A DNA stretch of 13,380 nt from contig VYCX01000133.1 in assembly GCA_009843725.1 (NCBI GenBank), positions 1-13,380 on the forward strand, in the 5' to 3' direction. Both the position numbers and the translations under genes were made by a program. The notes under the pieces are model-generated. The model searched no databases and was not told the DNA's origin. It was given only the letters and a program-made list of their open reading frames with translations. This DNA is from Boseongicola sp. SB0675_bin_26. Lineage in GTDB: Bacteria; Pseudomonadota; Alphaproteobacteria; Rhodobacterales; Rhodobacteraceae. The stretch's first letter is position 1, and each line of letters starts with the position of its first letter. This document shows, piece after piece, positions 6,749-13,380 of the stretch.

Positions 6749-7992
6749 CGCGGCACCTTCCGGACGTAGTCGGGAACGTAACGGCGGATTTCCTCCGTGT
6801 CGTCCCGATCCTTCACGGGATGCTCCAAGTAAAGGGCGTGAAATTGCTGCATCGCCTCGTGATTCAACGAAACCCCGAGGCCCGGCCCGCTCGGAACCGC
6901 GAGCCGCCCGTCCCGAAATTCAATTCCCTTCCCGTCAACCACGTCGTGACAGGTCCAAGGGTAATGGGTGTCGCAGTCATGGGACAGGTTCGGCGTGGCC
7001 GCCGCCACGTGAAGCATGGCGGCAAGGCTGATCCCCAGATGCGTGTTCGAGTGCATCGAGATGCCCATTCCGGCAGCCGCGCACATCCGGCCCAATGTCA
7101 CGGCCCCCGTTGCACCCCGCCAGTAATGATGGTCCGAAAGCACGATCTGCACGGCACCTTTCCGGTGCGCTTCAAAGACCTGCCCGAACTCCACAACCAC
7201 CAGGTTGGTCGCGAGCGGCATTTGCGACCGCGCCGCCAGCTCCGCCATGGCATCCATGCCCCGCACCGGATCCTCAAGATATTCCAGAATGCCGCCCAGC
7301 GCTTCGCAAACCCCCACGGCCGTCCCGACCCGCCACGCCCCCATCGGGTCGATGCGAAGAGCGTGTTCCGGGAATCGCTCGCGCAACTTCAGCATGGTCT
7401 CGATCTCAAGCTCGGGCTCCAGCACGCCGCCCTTCAGCTTCAGCGACCGAAAGCCATGCTGCTCCACGAATGCCTCGGCCTCCTCAACGAGCGCGTCCGG
7501 GGTCATGACCTCGCCGAAGGGATCCTTGTCAGGCCGGCCGGAGGGCTTGGCGAACTTGAAGAACAGGTAGCCGGCAAACCCGACCTCGTCACGCACGGCG
7601 CCGCCGAGCAGGTCGCAGACCGGACGGCCGAGCGCCCTGCCCTGCAAGTCAAGACAGGCGATCTCATACGCGCCGTAGACCACGTCAATCATCTTGTGGT
7701 CGGCGAGCATGGTCGGGCCGTTGATTCCGCCGGCATCCGGCAACGCTTCCGACACCCGACGCGCCAGATCGTTGAGGTTGAACGGGTCGAGACCAGTCAG
7801 CGCGTCCGCCGCCTGCCGCAAGCCTGAAAGGCAACGCGCCTGCCCGTAGGTCTCCGAAACGCCGACCAGGCCGACATCCGTCTCGATCTCAATGATCGAG
7901 CGAAGGAAGTACGCACCGTGCACGCCCTTGGTGTTCAGCAGCGGCACGTCTGGCACCGCTATTGGCGTGATTCGCACCTTCTCTACACGCAT
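6742..7992 (-). CDS. Glucarate dehydratase-type enolase superfamily protein
   Basis: A 416-residue acid-sugar dehydratase of the mandelate racemase/glucarate dehydratase branch, expected to remove water from an aldarate or aldonate by Mg-assisted proton abstraction next to the carboxylate. The N-terminal capping domain (about 1-130) carries the glucarate dehydratase-like [15 protein letters not shown]. The barrel shows the full ligand and base set: KLK at 185-187, metal ligands D215 (RIDPMGAW), E240 (YLEDPV) and N263 (LATNL), then D287 (LSDHHYW) paired with H314 ([10 protein letters not shown]). This Asn-third-ligand pattern with the His-Asp dyad is that of D-glucarate dehydratase rather than mandelate racemase. 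ATG 7992 has GGAGG six bases upstream. It is slightly shorter than E. coli GudD, and the sugar acid used cannot be read from sequence. It is divergent from the importer genes and shares their control region. Confidence 0.93.
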   Translation of the reverse strand: MRVEKVRITPIAVPDVPLLNTKGVHGAYFLRSIIEIETDVGLVGVSETYGQARCLSGLRQAADALTGLDPFNLNDLARRVSEALPDAGGINGPTMLADHKMIDVVYGAYEIACLDLQGRALGRPVCDLLGGAVRDEVGFAGYLFFKFAKPSGRPDKDPFGEVMTPDALVEEAEAFVEQHGFRSLKLKGGVLEPELEIETMLKLRERFPEHALRIDPMGAWRVGTAVGVCEALGGILEYLEDPVRGMDAMAELAARSQMPLATNLVVVEFGQVFEAHRKGAVQIVLSDHHYWRGATGAVTLGRMCAAAGMGISMHSNTHLGISLAAMLHVAAATPNLSHDCDTHYPWTCHDVVDGKGIEFRDGRLAVPSGPGLGVSLNHEAMQQFHALYLEHPVKDRDDTEEIRRYVPDYVRKVPRW

Positions 7993-7998
7993 GCCGTG

Positions 7999-8003
7999 CC
8001 TCC
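7999..8003 (-). promoter_or_regulatory. Ribosome binding site of the dehydratase gene
   Basis: GGAGG on the minus strand lies six bases before ATG 7992. It supports that start. Confidence 0.7.
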
Positions 8004-8042
8004 GCCGAAACTCCCCGTTGCCTTTCCTGCCGAATCAGGCAT

Positions 8043-8056
8043 ACTTGTATACAAGT
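8043..8056. promoter_or_regulatory. Perfect palindromic operator in the divergent promoter region
   Basis: ACTTGTATACAAGT is a perfect 14-bp palindrome in the 124-bp gap between the divergent dehydratase and importer genes. The core TTGTATACAA is the kind of site bound by FCD-type GntR regulators (similar sites are known for MatR and hexuronate regulators). TATACA, a plausible -10 element, occurs on both strands within the palindrome, so a bound repressor could block both promoters. No good -35 element was found at the right distance; a minus-strand TTGACG at 8073-8078 sits 21 bases from TATACA, which is too far to be convincing. The regulator that binds is not proven; the GntR gene at 963-1646 is the only candidate in view. 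Confidence 0.72.
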
Positions 8057-8116
8057 TTGCAGGGACAGGCGACGTCAACAGAAGATTGCACGCGCCGCAT
8101 GCCAACCGGGGGATGG

Positions 8117-9208
8117 ATGTCAGCAGTCGTCCTGAAGGACATCTACAAGCGCTTCGGCGCCGTGCAGGTGGTGCACGGAATCAACCTGGACGTTGCCGCG
8201 CACGAGTTTGTCGTGCTGGTCGGCCCCTCCGGCTGCGGAAAGTCCACAACGCTCAGGATGATCGCCGGACTGGAGGAAATCTCCGAAGGCAGCCTGACCA
8301 TCGACGACCGGGCGATGAACCGCGTCGCGCCAAAGGACCGCGACGTCGCGATGGTATTCCAGAACTACGCGCTCTACCCGCATCTCAACGTCGCCGACAA
8401 CATCGCCTTCGGCCTGCGCATCCGGCGCATGAAGAAGGACGTGATCGCCCGCTCGATCATCGAAGTCGCCGAAATCCTCGGACTCACCGAATATCTTGAC
8501 CGCCGTCCCGCCGACCTCTCCGGAGGCCAGCGCCAGCGGGTCGCGATGGGACGCGCCATCGTGCGCCACCCGAAGGTGTTCCTGTTCGACGAGCCGCTCA
8601 GCAACCTGGACGCCAAGCTCCGCGCCCAGATGCGCGCCGAGATACGGCGCCTGCACAACCGTCTCGGCGTCACTTCGATCTACGTCACCCATGACCAGGT
8701 CGAGGCGATGACGCTGGCCGACCGGATCGTGGTCATGAACGACGGGCGAATCGAGCAGGTCGGAACGCCGATGGACCTGTTCATGAATCCGGTCAGCACG
8801 TTCGTTGCAGGCTTCATCGGTTCGCCGCCCATGAACCAGTTCACGGGAACCCTCGAAAGCGACGCGGAGGGCGCATCGGTTACGATCGGAGGCGCCAGGA
8901 TCTCGCTTCCCGACACGGTTCCAAGCGACCCGGGCCGCGACGTGATCATCGGCATCCGCCCCGAATACGTCTCGCTCGCCGCCGGGGAGGCCTCCTCGCC
9001 CGTCGCGATCAAGCTCGACCTCGTCGAGCCGCTTGGATCAGAGGCGCTGCTCCACGCGGCGATCGGAGAGGACCCGTTCATCATCAAGGCAGAGACGTTC
9101 GGCGACGTGAGCCATCTTTCCGGCTTGACCGAAGTGCATGTCCCGGCAGCGATGGTGAAGGTCTTCGACGCCGCGACCGGTCGCGTCCTCAACCGAGCGG
9201 CAGGGTGA
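8117..9208 (+). CDS. ABC importer ATP-binding protein (UgpC/MalK/MsmX family)
   Basis: A 363-residue ATPase that powers the importer encoded by the next three genes, acting on the cytoplasmic face of the membrane. All nucleotide-binding elements are present: Walker [10 protein letters not shown] (36-44), Q-loop Q82 ([11 protein letters not shown]), signature [14 protein letters not shown] (134-147), Walker B VFLFDEP (154-160), D-loop SNLD (162-165) and switch H192 ([15 protein letters not shown]). After about residue 235 comes the MalK-type C-terminal OB-fold/TOBE region, with [12 protein letters not shown] 8117 is chosen because it gives the family start [13 protein letters not shown] with a GGGGGA close upstream; ATG 8099 would add six residues, and starts further back run into the operator and dehydratase gene. 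Automatic pipelines often call such proteins UgpC, but the permeases show this one is not for glycerol-3-phosphate. The next start follows after 13 bases. Confidence 0.95.
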   Translation: MSAVVLKDIYKRFGAVQVVHGINLDVAAHEFVVLVGPSGCGKSTTLRMIAGLEEISEGSLTIDDRAMNRVAPKDRDVAMVFQNYALYPHLNVADNIAFGLRIRRMKKDVIARSIIEVAEILGLTEYLDRRPADLSGGQRQRVAMGRAIVRHPKVFLFDEPLSNLDAKLRAQMRAEIRRLHNRLGVTSIYVTHDQVEAMTLADRIVVMNDGRIEQVGTPMDLFMNPVSTFVAGFIGSPPMNQFTGTLESDAEGASVTIGGARISLPDTVPSDPGRDVIIGIRPEYVSLAAGEASSPVAIKLDLVEPLGSEALLHAAIGEDPFIIKAETFGDVSHLSGLTEVHVPAAMVKVFDAATGRVLNRAAG

Positions 9209-9221
9209 TGAGGTTCGCGCA

Positions 9222-10217
9222 ATGACCGACCTGCCTGCATCTTCGGCCGGCTCGGCCACCGGCGTCAGCGAACCGGCCACCCGCGCCACCGAAAAACCCA
9301 TGCGTGAACGGCTGGTCCGGCTGGCCGACCACTTCAAGCGCGAATGGCAGATCTACGTGATGCTCGCACCGATGATCATCTGGTTCCTGCTGTTCCTCTA
9401 CAAGCCAATGTACGGGCTGCAGATCGCGTTCAAGGACTATTCCATCTTCCGGGGCATCGTCGAGAGCCCCTGGGTCGGCTGGGAGCATTTCGAGACGCTG
9501 TTCAACAATTCGCAGTTTCTCAGGGCCGTCAAGAACACGGTCATCATCAGCGCGCTCAGCCTCATCTTCGGCTTCCCGGTCCCGATCTTCCTCGCATTGA
9601 TGTTCAACGAGATCCTGCATGCGCTCTACAGGCGCACCTGCCAGACCATCGTCTACCTGCCGCATTTCATCTCGACCGTGATCATTGCCGGGATCGTCAT
9701 CACGGCATTTTCGCCGAGCGCAGGGATCGTCAACACCATCATTGGCTGGCTCGGCATCGAACCGGTCTATTTCCTGACCAAGCCGGAATGGTTCCGACCG
9801 ATCTTCATCGGCTCGGGCATATGGCAGGAGGCCGGGTTCAGCTCGATCATATTCCTTGCGGCCATCGCCGGCGTGAATCCTTCGCTCTACGAAAGCGCGG
9901 TCGTCGACGGCGCAAGCCGCTGGCAGATGATGTGGAAGATCACCATCCCGTCGATCATGCCGACGATCATCATCATGCTGATCATACGGATCGGCAACCT
10001 AATGGAAGTGGGCTTCGAGCTGATCATCCTGCTCTACCAGCCCGCGACCTACCAGACGGCCGACGTCATCAACACCTTCATCTACCGCCAAGGCCTGCAG
10101 AGCGGCCAATACGACCTGGCCGCCGCCGCCGGCCTCTTCAACGCCGTCGTCGCCTTCGTCCTCGTGATGACCGCGAACTCCATTTCCAAGCGCGTGTCGC
10201 GCACGTCGCTCTGGTGA
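9222..10217 (+). CDS. ABC importer permease, LplB/AlgM1-like
   Basis: A 331-residue inner-membrane permease with about six transmembrane helices: roughly 43-60, 105-128, 142-162, 192-216, 245-265 and 298-318. The loop that docks onto the ATPase, the EAA motif, is seen as ESAVVDGASRWQMMWKITIP (224-243). The segments YKPMYGLQIAFKDYSIFRG (60-78) and YLPHFISTVI are typical of the LplB/YteP polysaccharide-type permeases, which carry complex oligosaccharides, rather than of the MalF type. The hydrophilic first 30 residues, rich in A, T and S, are unconserved. ATG 9222 has a GAGG eight bases upstream. It pairs with the permease at 10231, and together they form the membrane channel. Confidence 0.93.
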   Translation: MTDLPASSAGSATGVSEPATRATEKPMRERLVRLADHFKREWQIYVMLAPMIIWFLLFLYKPMYGLQIAFKDYSIFRGIVESPWVGWEHFETLFNNSQFLRAVKNTVIISALSLIFGFPVPIFLALMFNEILHALYRRTCQTIVYLPHFISTVIIAGIVITAFSPSAGIVNTIIGWLGIEPVYFLTKPEWFRPIFIGSGIWQEAGFSSIIFLAAIAGVNPSLYESAVVDGASRWQMMWKITIPSIMPTIIIMLIIRIGNLMEVGFELIILLYQPATYQTADVINTFIYRQGLQSGQYDLAAAAGLFNAVVAFVLVMTANSISKRVSRTSLW

Positions 10218-10230
10218 GGGAAGAGACGGC

Positions 10231-11112
10231 ATGCAGAACATGAACCTCTACTCGCGCGGCGACCGGCTCTTCGTTCGGGTCAACATGGTCCTGATCGGAC
10301 TGTTCACGCTCTCGACGCTTTATCCGTTCATCTACATTGCAGCCGTGTCGTTCAGTTCGGGATTCGCAGCCCGGGCAGGGCGCGTGGTGCTGAGCCCCGT
10401 TGACGTGACGCTGGCGGCCTACGGGCGCGTCCTGTCGGAACCGCAGTTCTGGAACTCCTATGGCAACACGTTCATCTACACGGTCGGAGGCACGATCACG
10501 AGCCTGATCATCATCATTCCGGGCGCCTACGCGCTGTCGCGCCCGCAGCTTCTTGGGCGGCGTTTCTGGAACCTGATGGTCGCCTTCACCATGTGGTTCC
10601 ATGCCGGAATGATCCCGTTCTGGCTGAACATCCGAGATCTCGGGCTGCTCGACAGCTACTTTGGCATCATCATCGCGTTCGCCTGCAACGCCTTCAACAT
10701 CATACTGCTGCGGAACTTCTTCGAGAGCATCCCAAGCTCGTTTGAGGAGGCGGCCCGGATGGACGGCGCCAACGAGTTCCAGGTGCTCTGGAAGGTCTTC
10801 GTCCCTCTGTCCAAGCCCGCCATTGCAACGATCACGCTGTTCTGCGTCGTCTCGCGCTGGAACGGCTTCTTCTGGGCGATGGTGCTCCTGACAGACGAAG
10901 GCAAGATCCCGCTGCAGGTCTACCTGCGCCAGACCATCGCGACGCTTTCCGACGACGAGGAATTTTCCTCGACCCTGATCGACGCACCCTACAGCGTCGA
11001 GACCGTCACGGCCGCGATCATCGTCTGCTCAATCATCCCGGTGCTCTGTTTCTATCCGTTCGCGCAGAAGTACTTCAACAAGGGCATCCTTCTCGGGGGT
11101 GTCAAGGAATGA
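10231..11112 (+). CDS. ABC importer permease, LplC/YtcP/AlgM2-like
   Basis: The second, 293-residue membrane subunit of the importer. Hydrophobic helices lie near 18-40, 80-102, 112-132, 142-162, 196-220 and 258-276. The EAA loop reads FEEAARMDGANEFQVLWKVFVP (171-192, shown here with the strong EEAARMDGA core). The N-terminal YSRGDRLFVRVNMVL and the C-terminal PFAQKYFNKGILLGGVKE are hallmarks of the YtcP/LplC branch and end the protein normally. A purine-rich GAGGGAAGAG precedes ATG 10231; a second Met at codon 4 is possible. It starts 13 bases after the first permease and ends 28 bases before the binding-protein start. Confidence 0.93.
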   Translation: MQNMNLYSRGDRLFVRVNMVLIGLFTLSTLYPFIYIAAVSFSSGFAARAGRVVLSPVDVTLAAYGRVLSEPQFWNSYGNTFIYTVGGTITSLIIIIPGAYALSRPQLLGRRFWNLMVAFTMWFHAGMIPFWLNIRDLGLLDSYFGIIIAFACNAFNIILLRNFFESIPSSFEEAARMDGANEFQVLWKVFVPLSKPAIATITLFCVVSRWNGFFWAMVLLTDEGKIPLQVYLRQTIATLSDDEEFSSTLIDAPYSVETVTAAIIVCSIIPVLCFYPFAQKYFNKGILLGGVKE

Positions 11113-11128
11113 CCAGAAGTTCGCAACC

Positions 11129-11135
11129 AAGGAGG
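11129..11135 (+). promoter_or_regulatory. Strong ribosome binding site of the solute-binding protein
   Basis: AAGGAGG lies five bases before ATG 11141. It is the best Shine-Dalgarno sequence in the window, fits the need for excess binding protein, and rules out the in-frame start at 11099 inside the permease gene. Confidence 0.8.
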
Positions 11136-11140
11136 AACTC

Positions 11141-12688
11141 ATGCGACATCTGACTTTGGCTTCAGCCTTGCTGACCTCGATGGCGGTAACCACGCCCGCC
11201 GTCGCGGATGGCCACCTCAAGATCGTGGACGAGCCGCTGGAGCTGACCATCCACATGCACCACAAGCGCTATCCGGCCTACAACGAGGACTGGCCAGTGG
11301 AGCAGGAGGCACGTCGGCTGACCAACATCCACCTCAAGAACGCGACCATCGGCTCGAACACCGACAACAGCGGGGAAGCGATCAACCTGCTTCTCGCGTC
11401 GGGCAAGCTTCCGGACATCATCGGCACCTCGCGCATCAAGGATGTCGTGAACCAGTACGGGCCGCAGGGCGCATTCATGCCGCTCAACGACCTGATCGAC
11501 GAGCATGCGCCGCATCTGAAGGCGTTCTTCGAGAAGCGCCCCGACATCAAGTCCGCGATTTCCGCCGCTGACGGGAACATGTACTACATCCCGTACCTGC
11601 CGGACGGAAAGTACGGCCGGGCCTACTTCATCCGCTACGACTGGCTCGACAAGCTGGGCCTCGACGTTCCGCAGAACGTCGACGAGGTGAAGGCGGTCCT
11701 CGAGGCGTTTCGCGACGGAGACCCGAACGGCAACGGCCTGAAGGACGAAGTGCCCTACTTCGCCCGCCAGTGGGAGGAACTGATCCGTCTTGTAACGCTC
11801 TGGGACGGCCGCTCGTCCGGATCCGACACCTATCACGACTTCTACGTCGACGGCGGCCAGATCAGGCATCCCTACGCAGGCGAAGGCTATCGTGAAGGCG
11901 TCAAGAACCTCACCGAATGGTACGCCGAAGGCCTCATCGACCCCGAAGTCTTCACGCGCGGATCGTCGGCCCGGGAGTACCTCCTCTCGGAAGACCTTGG
12001 CGGAATGACCCATGACTGGTTCGCCTCCACCTCTGGCTACAATCGCCTGTCAAGCGAAATCGAGGGATTCGTGTTCAAGGCGTTCGCGCCTCCGGCCTCG
12101 ATTTCCGGCAAGCGCATCGAGGAGCATCGCCGCATCCCGATCAAGCCGGACGGCTGGGCGATCGGCGGGACCAACAAGCACCCGGTCGAGACCATCAAGT
12201 ACTTCGACTTCTGGTTCTCGCCCGAAGGCCGGAACATCGTGAACTTCGGCGTCGAGGGCGTCCACTGGACCATGGAGGACGGCAAGGCGATCTTCACGGA
12301 CGCGATCCTCGGAACCGGCCGGCCGGTCAACTCCCAGCTCTACGAACTGGGCGCGCAACTTCACGCACGCGGCTACTTCCAGGACTACGGATACGAGATT
12401 CAGTGGTCGAACGAGTTCGCGCTCGAAGGCATCGCCCTCTACGACGAGGGTGACTACCTGATCGACCAGTTCCTGGGCGTCGCTTTCAACAAGGACGAAC
12501 AGGCGGTCTACGACAAGTACTGGCCGTCGATCCGGACCTACATGCTCGAGCGCCAGCAGGCGTGGATCCTTGGCACCGGCGACGTCGAGGCCGATTGGGA
12601 CGACTACATGGCCGATCTCGACAAGATGGGCCTGAACGACGTGCTGGCCGCGATGCAATCCGCCTACAACCGCCAATACGGCGGCTGA
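11141..12688 (+). CDS. Periplasmic solute-binding protein, LplA/AlgQ-like
   Basis: A 515-residue extracellular solute-binding protein that captures the importer's ligand in the periplasm. The N-terminus is a classic Sec signal peptide: R3, a hydrophobic stretch to about residue 18, then AVA with likely cleavage after A22. There is no lipobox cysteine, so it is soluble. The lobes carry GEAINLLLASGKLPDII (78-94) and WLDKLGLDVPQNVDE (168-182), typical of the LplA/YtcQ family. A calcium-loop motif DPNGNGLKDE (194-203) has D194, N196, N198, D202 and E203 spaced as in the Ca-binding loop of the alginate-binding proteins AlgQ1/AlgQ2, which are also close in total length. That hints at an acidic oligosaccharide ligand, but family members bind varied glycans, so the ligand is open. 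A GC-rich hairpin follows the gene. Confidence 0.93.
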   Translation: MRHLTLASALLTSMAVTTPAVADGHLKIVDEPLELTIHMHHKRYPAYNEDWPVEQEARRLTNIHLKNATIGSNTDNSGEAINLLLASGKLPDIIGTSRIKDVVNQYGPQGAFMPLNDLIDEHAPHLKAFFEKRPDIKSAISAADGNMYYIPYLPDGKYGRAYFIRYDWLDKLGLDVPQNVDEVKAVLEAFRDGDPNGNGLKDEVPYFARQWEELIRLVTLWDGRSSGSDTYHDFYVDGGQIRHPYAGEGYREGVKNLTEWYAEGLIDPEVFTRGSSAREYLLSEDLGGMTHDWFASTSGYNRLSSEIEGFVFKAFAPPASISGKRIEEHRRIPIKPDGWAIGGTNKHPVETIKYFDFWFSPEGRNIVNFGVEGVHWTMEDGKAIFTDAILGTGRPVNSQLYELGAQLHARGYFQDYGYEIQWSNEFALEGIALYDEGDYLIDQFLGVAFNKDEQAVYDKYWPSIRTYMLERQQAWILGTGDVEADWDDYMADLDKMGLNDVLAAMQSAYNRQYGG

Positions 12689-12702
12689 GGCATCGACGCT
12701 AG

Positions 12703-12729
12703 AGGCGGCGCGGATGGCCCGCGCCGCCT
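12703..12729 (+). terminator. Strong hairpin after the binding-protein gene (processing/attenuation type)
   Basis: An 11-bp perfect stem (AGGCGGCGCGG pairing with CCGCGCCGCCT) encloses the five-base loop ATGGC, 14 bases after the binding-protein stop. No T run follows, so it is not a standard intrinsic terminator. Its place between the binding-protein gene and the next gene suits an mRNA-stabilising or partial-attenuation element that keeps binding-protein transcripts abundant. Confidence 0.6.
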
Positions 12730-12758
12730 GCCCTGCCCACCGGCTCCGGACTCATTCG

Positions 12759-13380
12759 ATGGACGCAACAGTGCCGAATCCCGCGCAAGCCCTGCCTCTG
12801 GACGAGCCGCCTGCCGGCCAGTTGACGATCCGGTACGCGCCGGAGGCGGACACGGAAATCGTCGAGAACCCGCCGCGATTCTCTTGGATTCCCGCCATCG
12901 AGGACGAGGCGTCCTATGCCGTGGCGATCACGTGCGAGGACGGATCGGAGCGCGTGTTCCCTGACATTCCGGTCAATTTCCTGACACCGCCAGAAGCGCT
13001 TCCGGCTGGCAACCATGCTTGGCGGTACTGCGTCTGGGCCGATGGAATGCCAGCAAGCGAATGGAGCCGGGAACGGCATTTCACCATCGCGGAGGACTTG
13101 CCGAACACACCGCTTGCGCCACGCTCGACACGGTTCGCCGCCATATCAGCGACGCATCCCCGTCTTTGGCTCGACTCCGAATTGCTCAAGGCGTTCCAGG
13201 CGGCACTGGCCAAGAATCAGGATCATTGCGGCTGGCGCACGTTTCACGAGCGCTCGGTCAAGCCCTGGGCAGACCGGCAGCCCATGTCCGAGCCTGCGCC
13301 CTACCCGGACAACAAGCGTGTCGCCTCGATCTGGCGACAGACCTACATCGACTGCCAGGAACTCATCTATGCCATTCGCC
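12759..13380 (+). CDS. Heparinase II/III-family protein, DUF4962-type N-terminus (3' partial)
   Basis: The first 207 codons of a gene that runs off the right edge without a stop. The N-terminal part (about 1-115) is the beta-sandwich region seen in heparinase II-type proteins: ENPPRFSWIP, then ASYAVAI, LTPPEALPAGNHAWRYCVW, SEWSRERHFTI. After a linker comes HPRLWLDSELLKAFQAAL (about 128-145), where the helical toroid of these lyases normally begins. The catalytic region is beyond the window. Full-length relatives are polysaccharide lyases acting on uronic-acid-containing glycans such as heparin, heparosan or oligo-alginate. No cleavable signal peptide is evident, so it may be cytoplasmic and act on imported oligosaccharides. 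ATG 12759 is the first good start after the hairpin and has only a weak GGA upstream. Its place just behind the importer supports a shared substrate. Confidence 0.82.
   Translation, partial: MDATVPNPAQALPLDEPPAGQLTIRYAPEADTEIVENPPRFSWIPAIEDEASYAVAITCEDGSERVFPDIPVNFLTPPEALPAGNHAWRYCVWADGMPASEWSRERHFTIAEDLPNTPLAPRSTRFAAISATHPRLWLDSELLKAFQAALAKNQDHCGWRTFHERSVKPWADRQPMSEPAPYPDNKRVASIWRQTYIDCQELIYAIR

Noticed and set aside
6820..7827. A 335-codon open frame on the plus strand
   Set aside because: It is antisense to the dehydratase gene, whose complete set of catalytic residues makes the minus strand the coding one. The plus-strand translation is rich in H, R and P without motifs.
8018..8078. Sigma-70 promoters for the divergent dehydratase and importer genes
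   Set aside because: TATACA is present on both strands, but the best -35-like hexamers (TTGCCT 8018-8023 on plus, TTGACG 8073-8078 on minus) are 24 and 21 bases away, outside the usual 16-18.
1..13380. CRISPR arrays, tRNA or rRNA genes, insertion sequences
   Set aside because: No regularly spaced direct repeats, no cloverleaf or rRNA-like stretch and no transposase motif or flanking inverted repeats were seen when reading both strands by eye.

Overview
This is a GC-rich, densely coding bacterial window with strong G/C preference at third codon positions. It has a FadR/FCD-type GntR regulator, an Anbu operon and a binding-protein-dependent sugar importer. These suggest a proteobacterium, most likely an alphaproteobacterium, but nothing here fixes the taxon and that is an inference.

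Layout. (1) 1-540: the 3' end of a class I SAM methyltransferase that enters from the left edge. (2) 541-962: about 420 bases without a convincing gene. (3) 963-1646, minus strand: a GntR/FCD transcription regulator. (4) 1647-2313: about 670 bases without a recognisable gene, forming the upstream region of the next operon. (5) 2314-6334, plus strand: a tight operon of four genes: circularly permuted ATP-grasp ligase-like protein, alpha-E protein, transglutaminase-like cysteine peptidase/transferase, and Anbu, a bacterial proteasome homologue with Thr1. The gene set is known in outline as an amidoligase/peptidase association, but its substrate is not. (6) 6335-6748: the convergent junction, with a short unassigned minus-strand ORF whose start overlaps the stop of the next gene. 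(7) 6742-7992, minus strand: a glucarate-dehydratase-type enolase-superfamily enzyme. (8) 7993-8116: a divergent control region with a perfect 14-bp palindrome of the GntR/FCD operator type. (9) 8117-12688, plus strand: a complete ABC importer (ATPase, two permeases, periplasmic binding protein) of the LplA/LplB/LplC-AlgQ/AlgM/AlgS type. (10) 12759 to the right edge: the start of a heparinase II/III-family protein (DUF4962-type N-terminus), open at the window end.

How the parts may work together. Blocks 7-10 look like a catabolic locus for a uronic-acid-containing oligosaccharide: a lyase-type enzyme cuts it, the binding protein and importer take it up, and an acid-sugar dehydratase processes a monomer. 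The GntR regulator upstream is a candidate to bind the palindrome, although the Anbu operon lies between them. The Anbu operon differs in codon texture (less extreme third-position GC) and looks functionally independent. It probably makes or modifies a peptide or amide-linked product and processes it.
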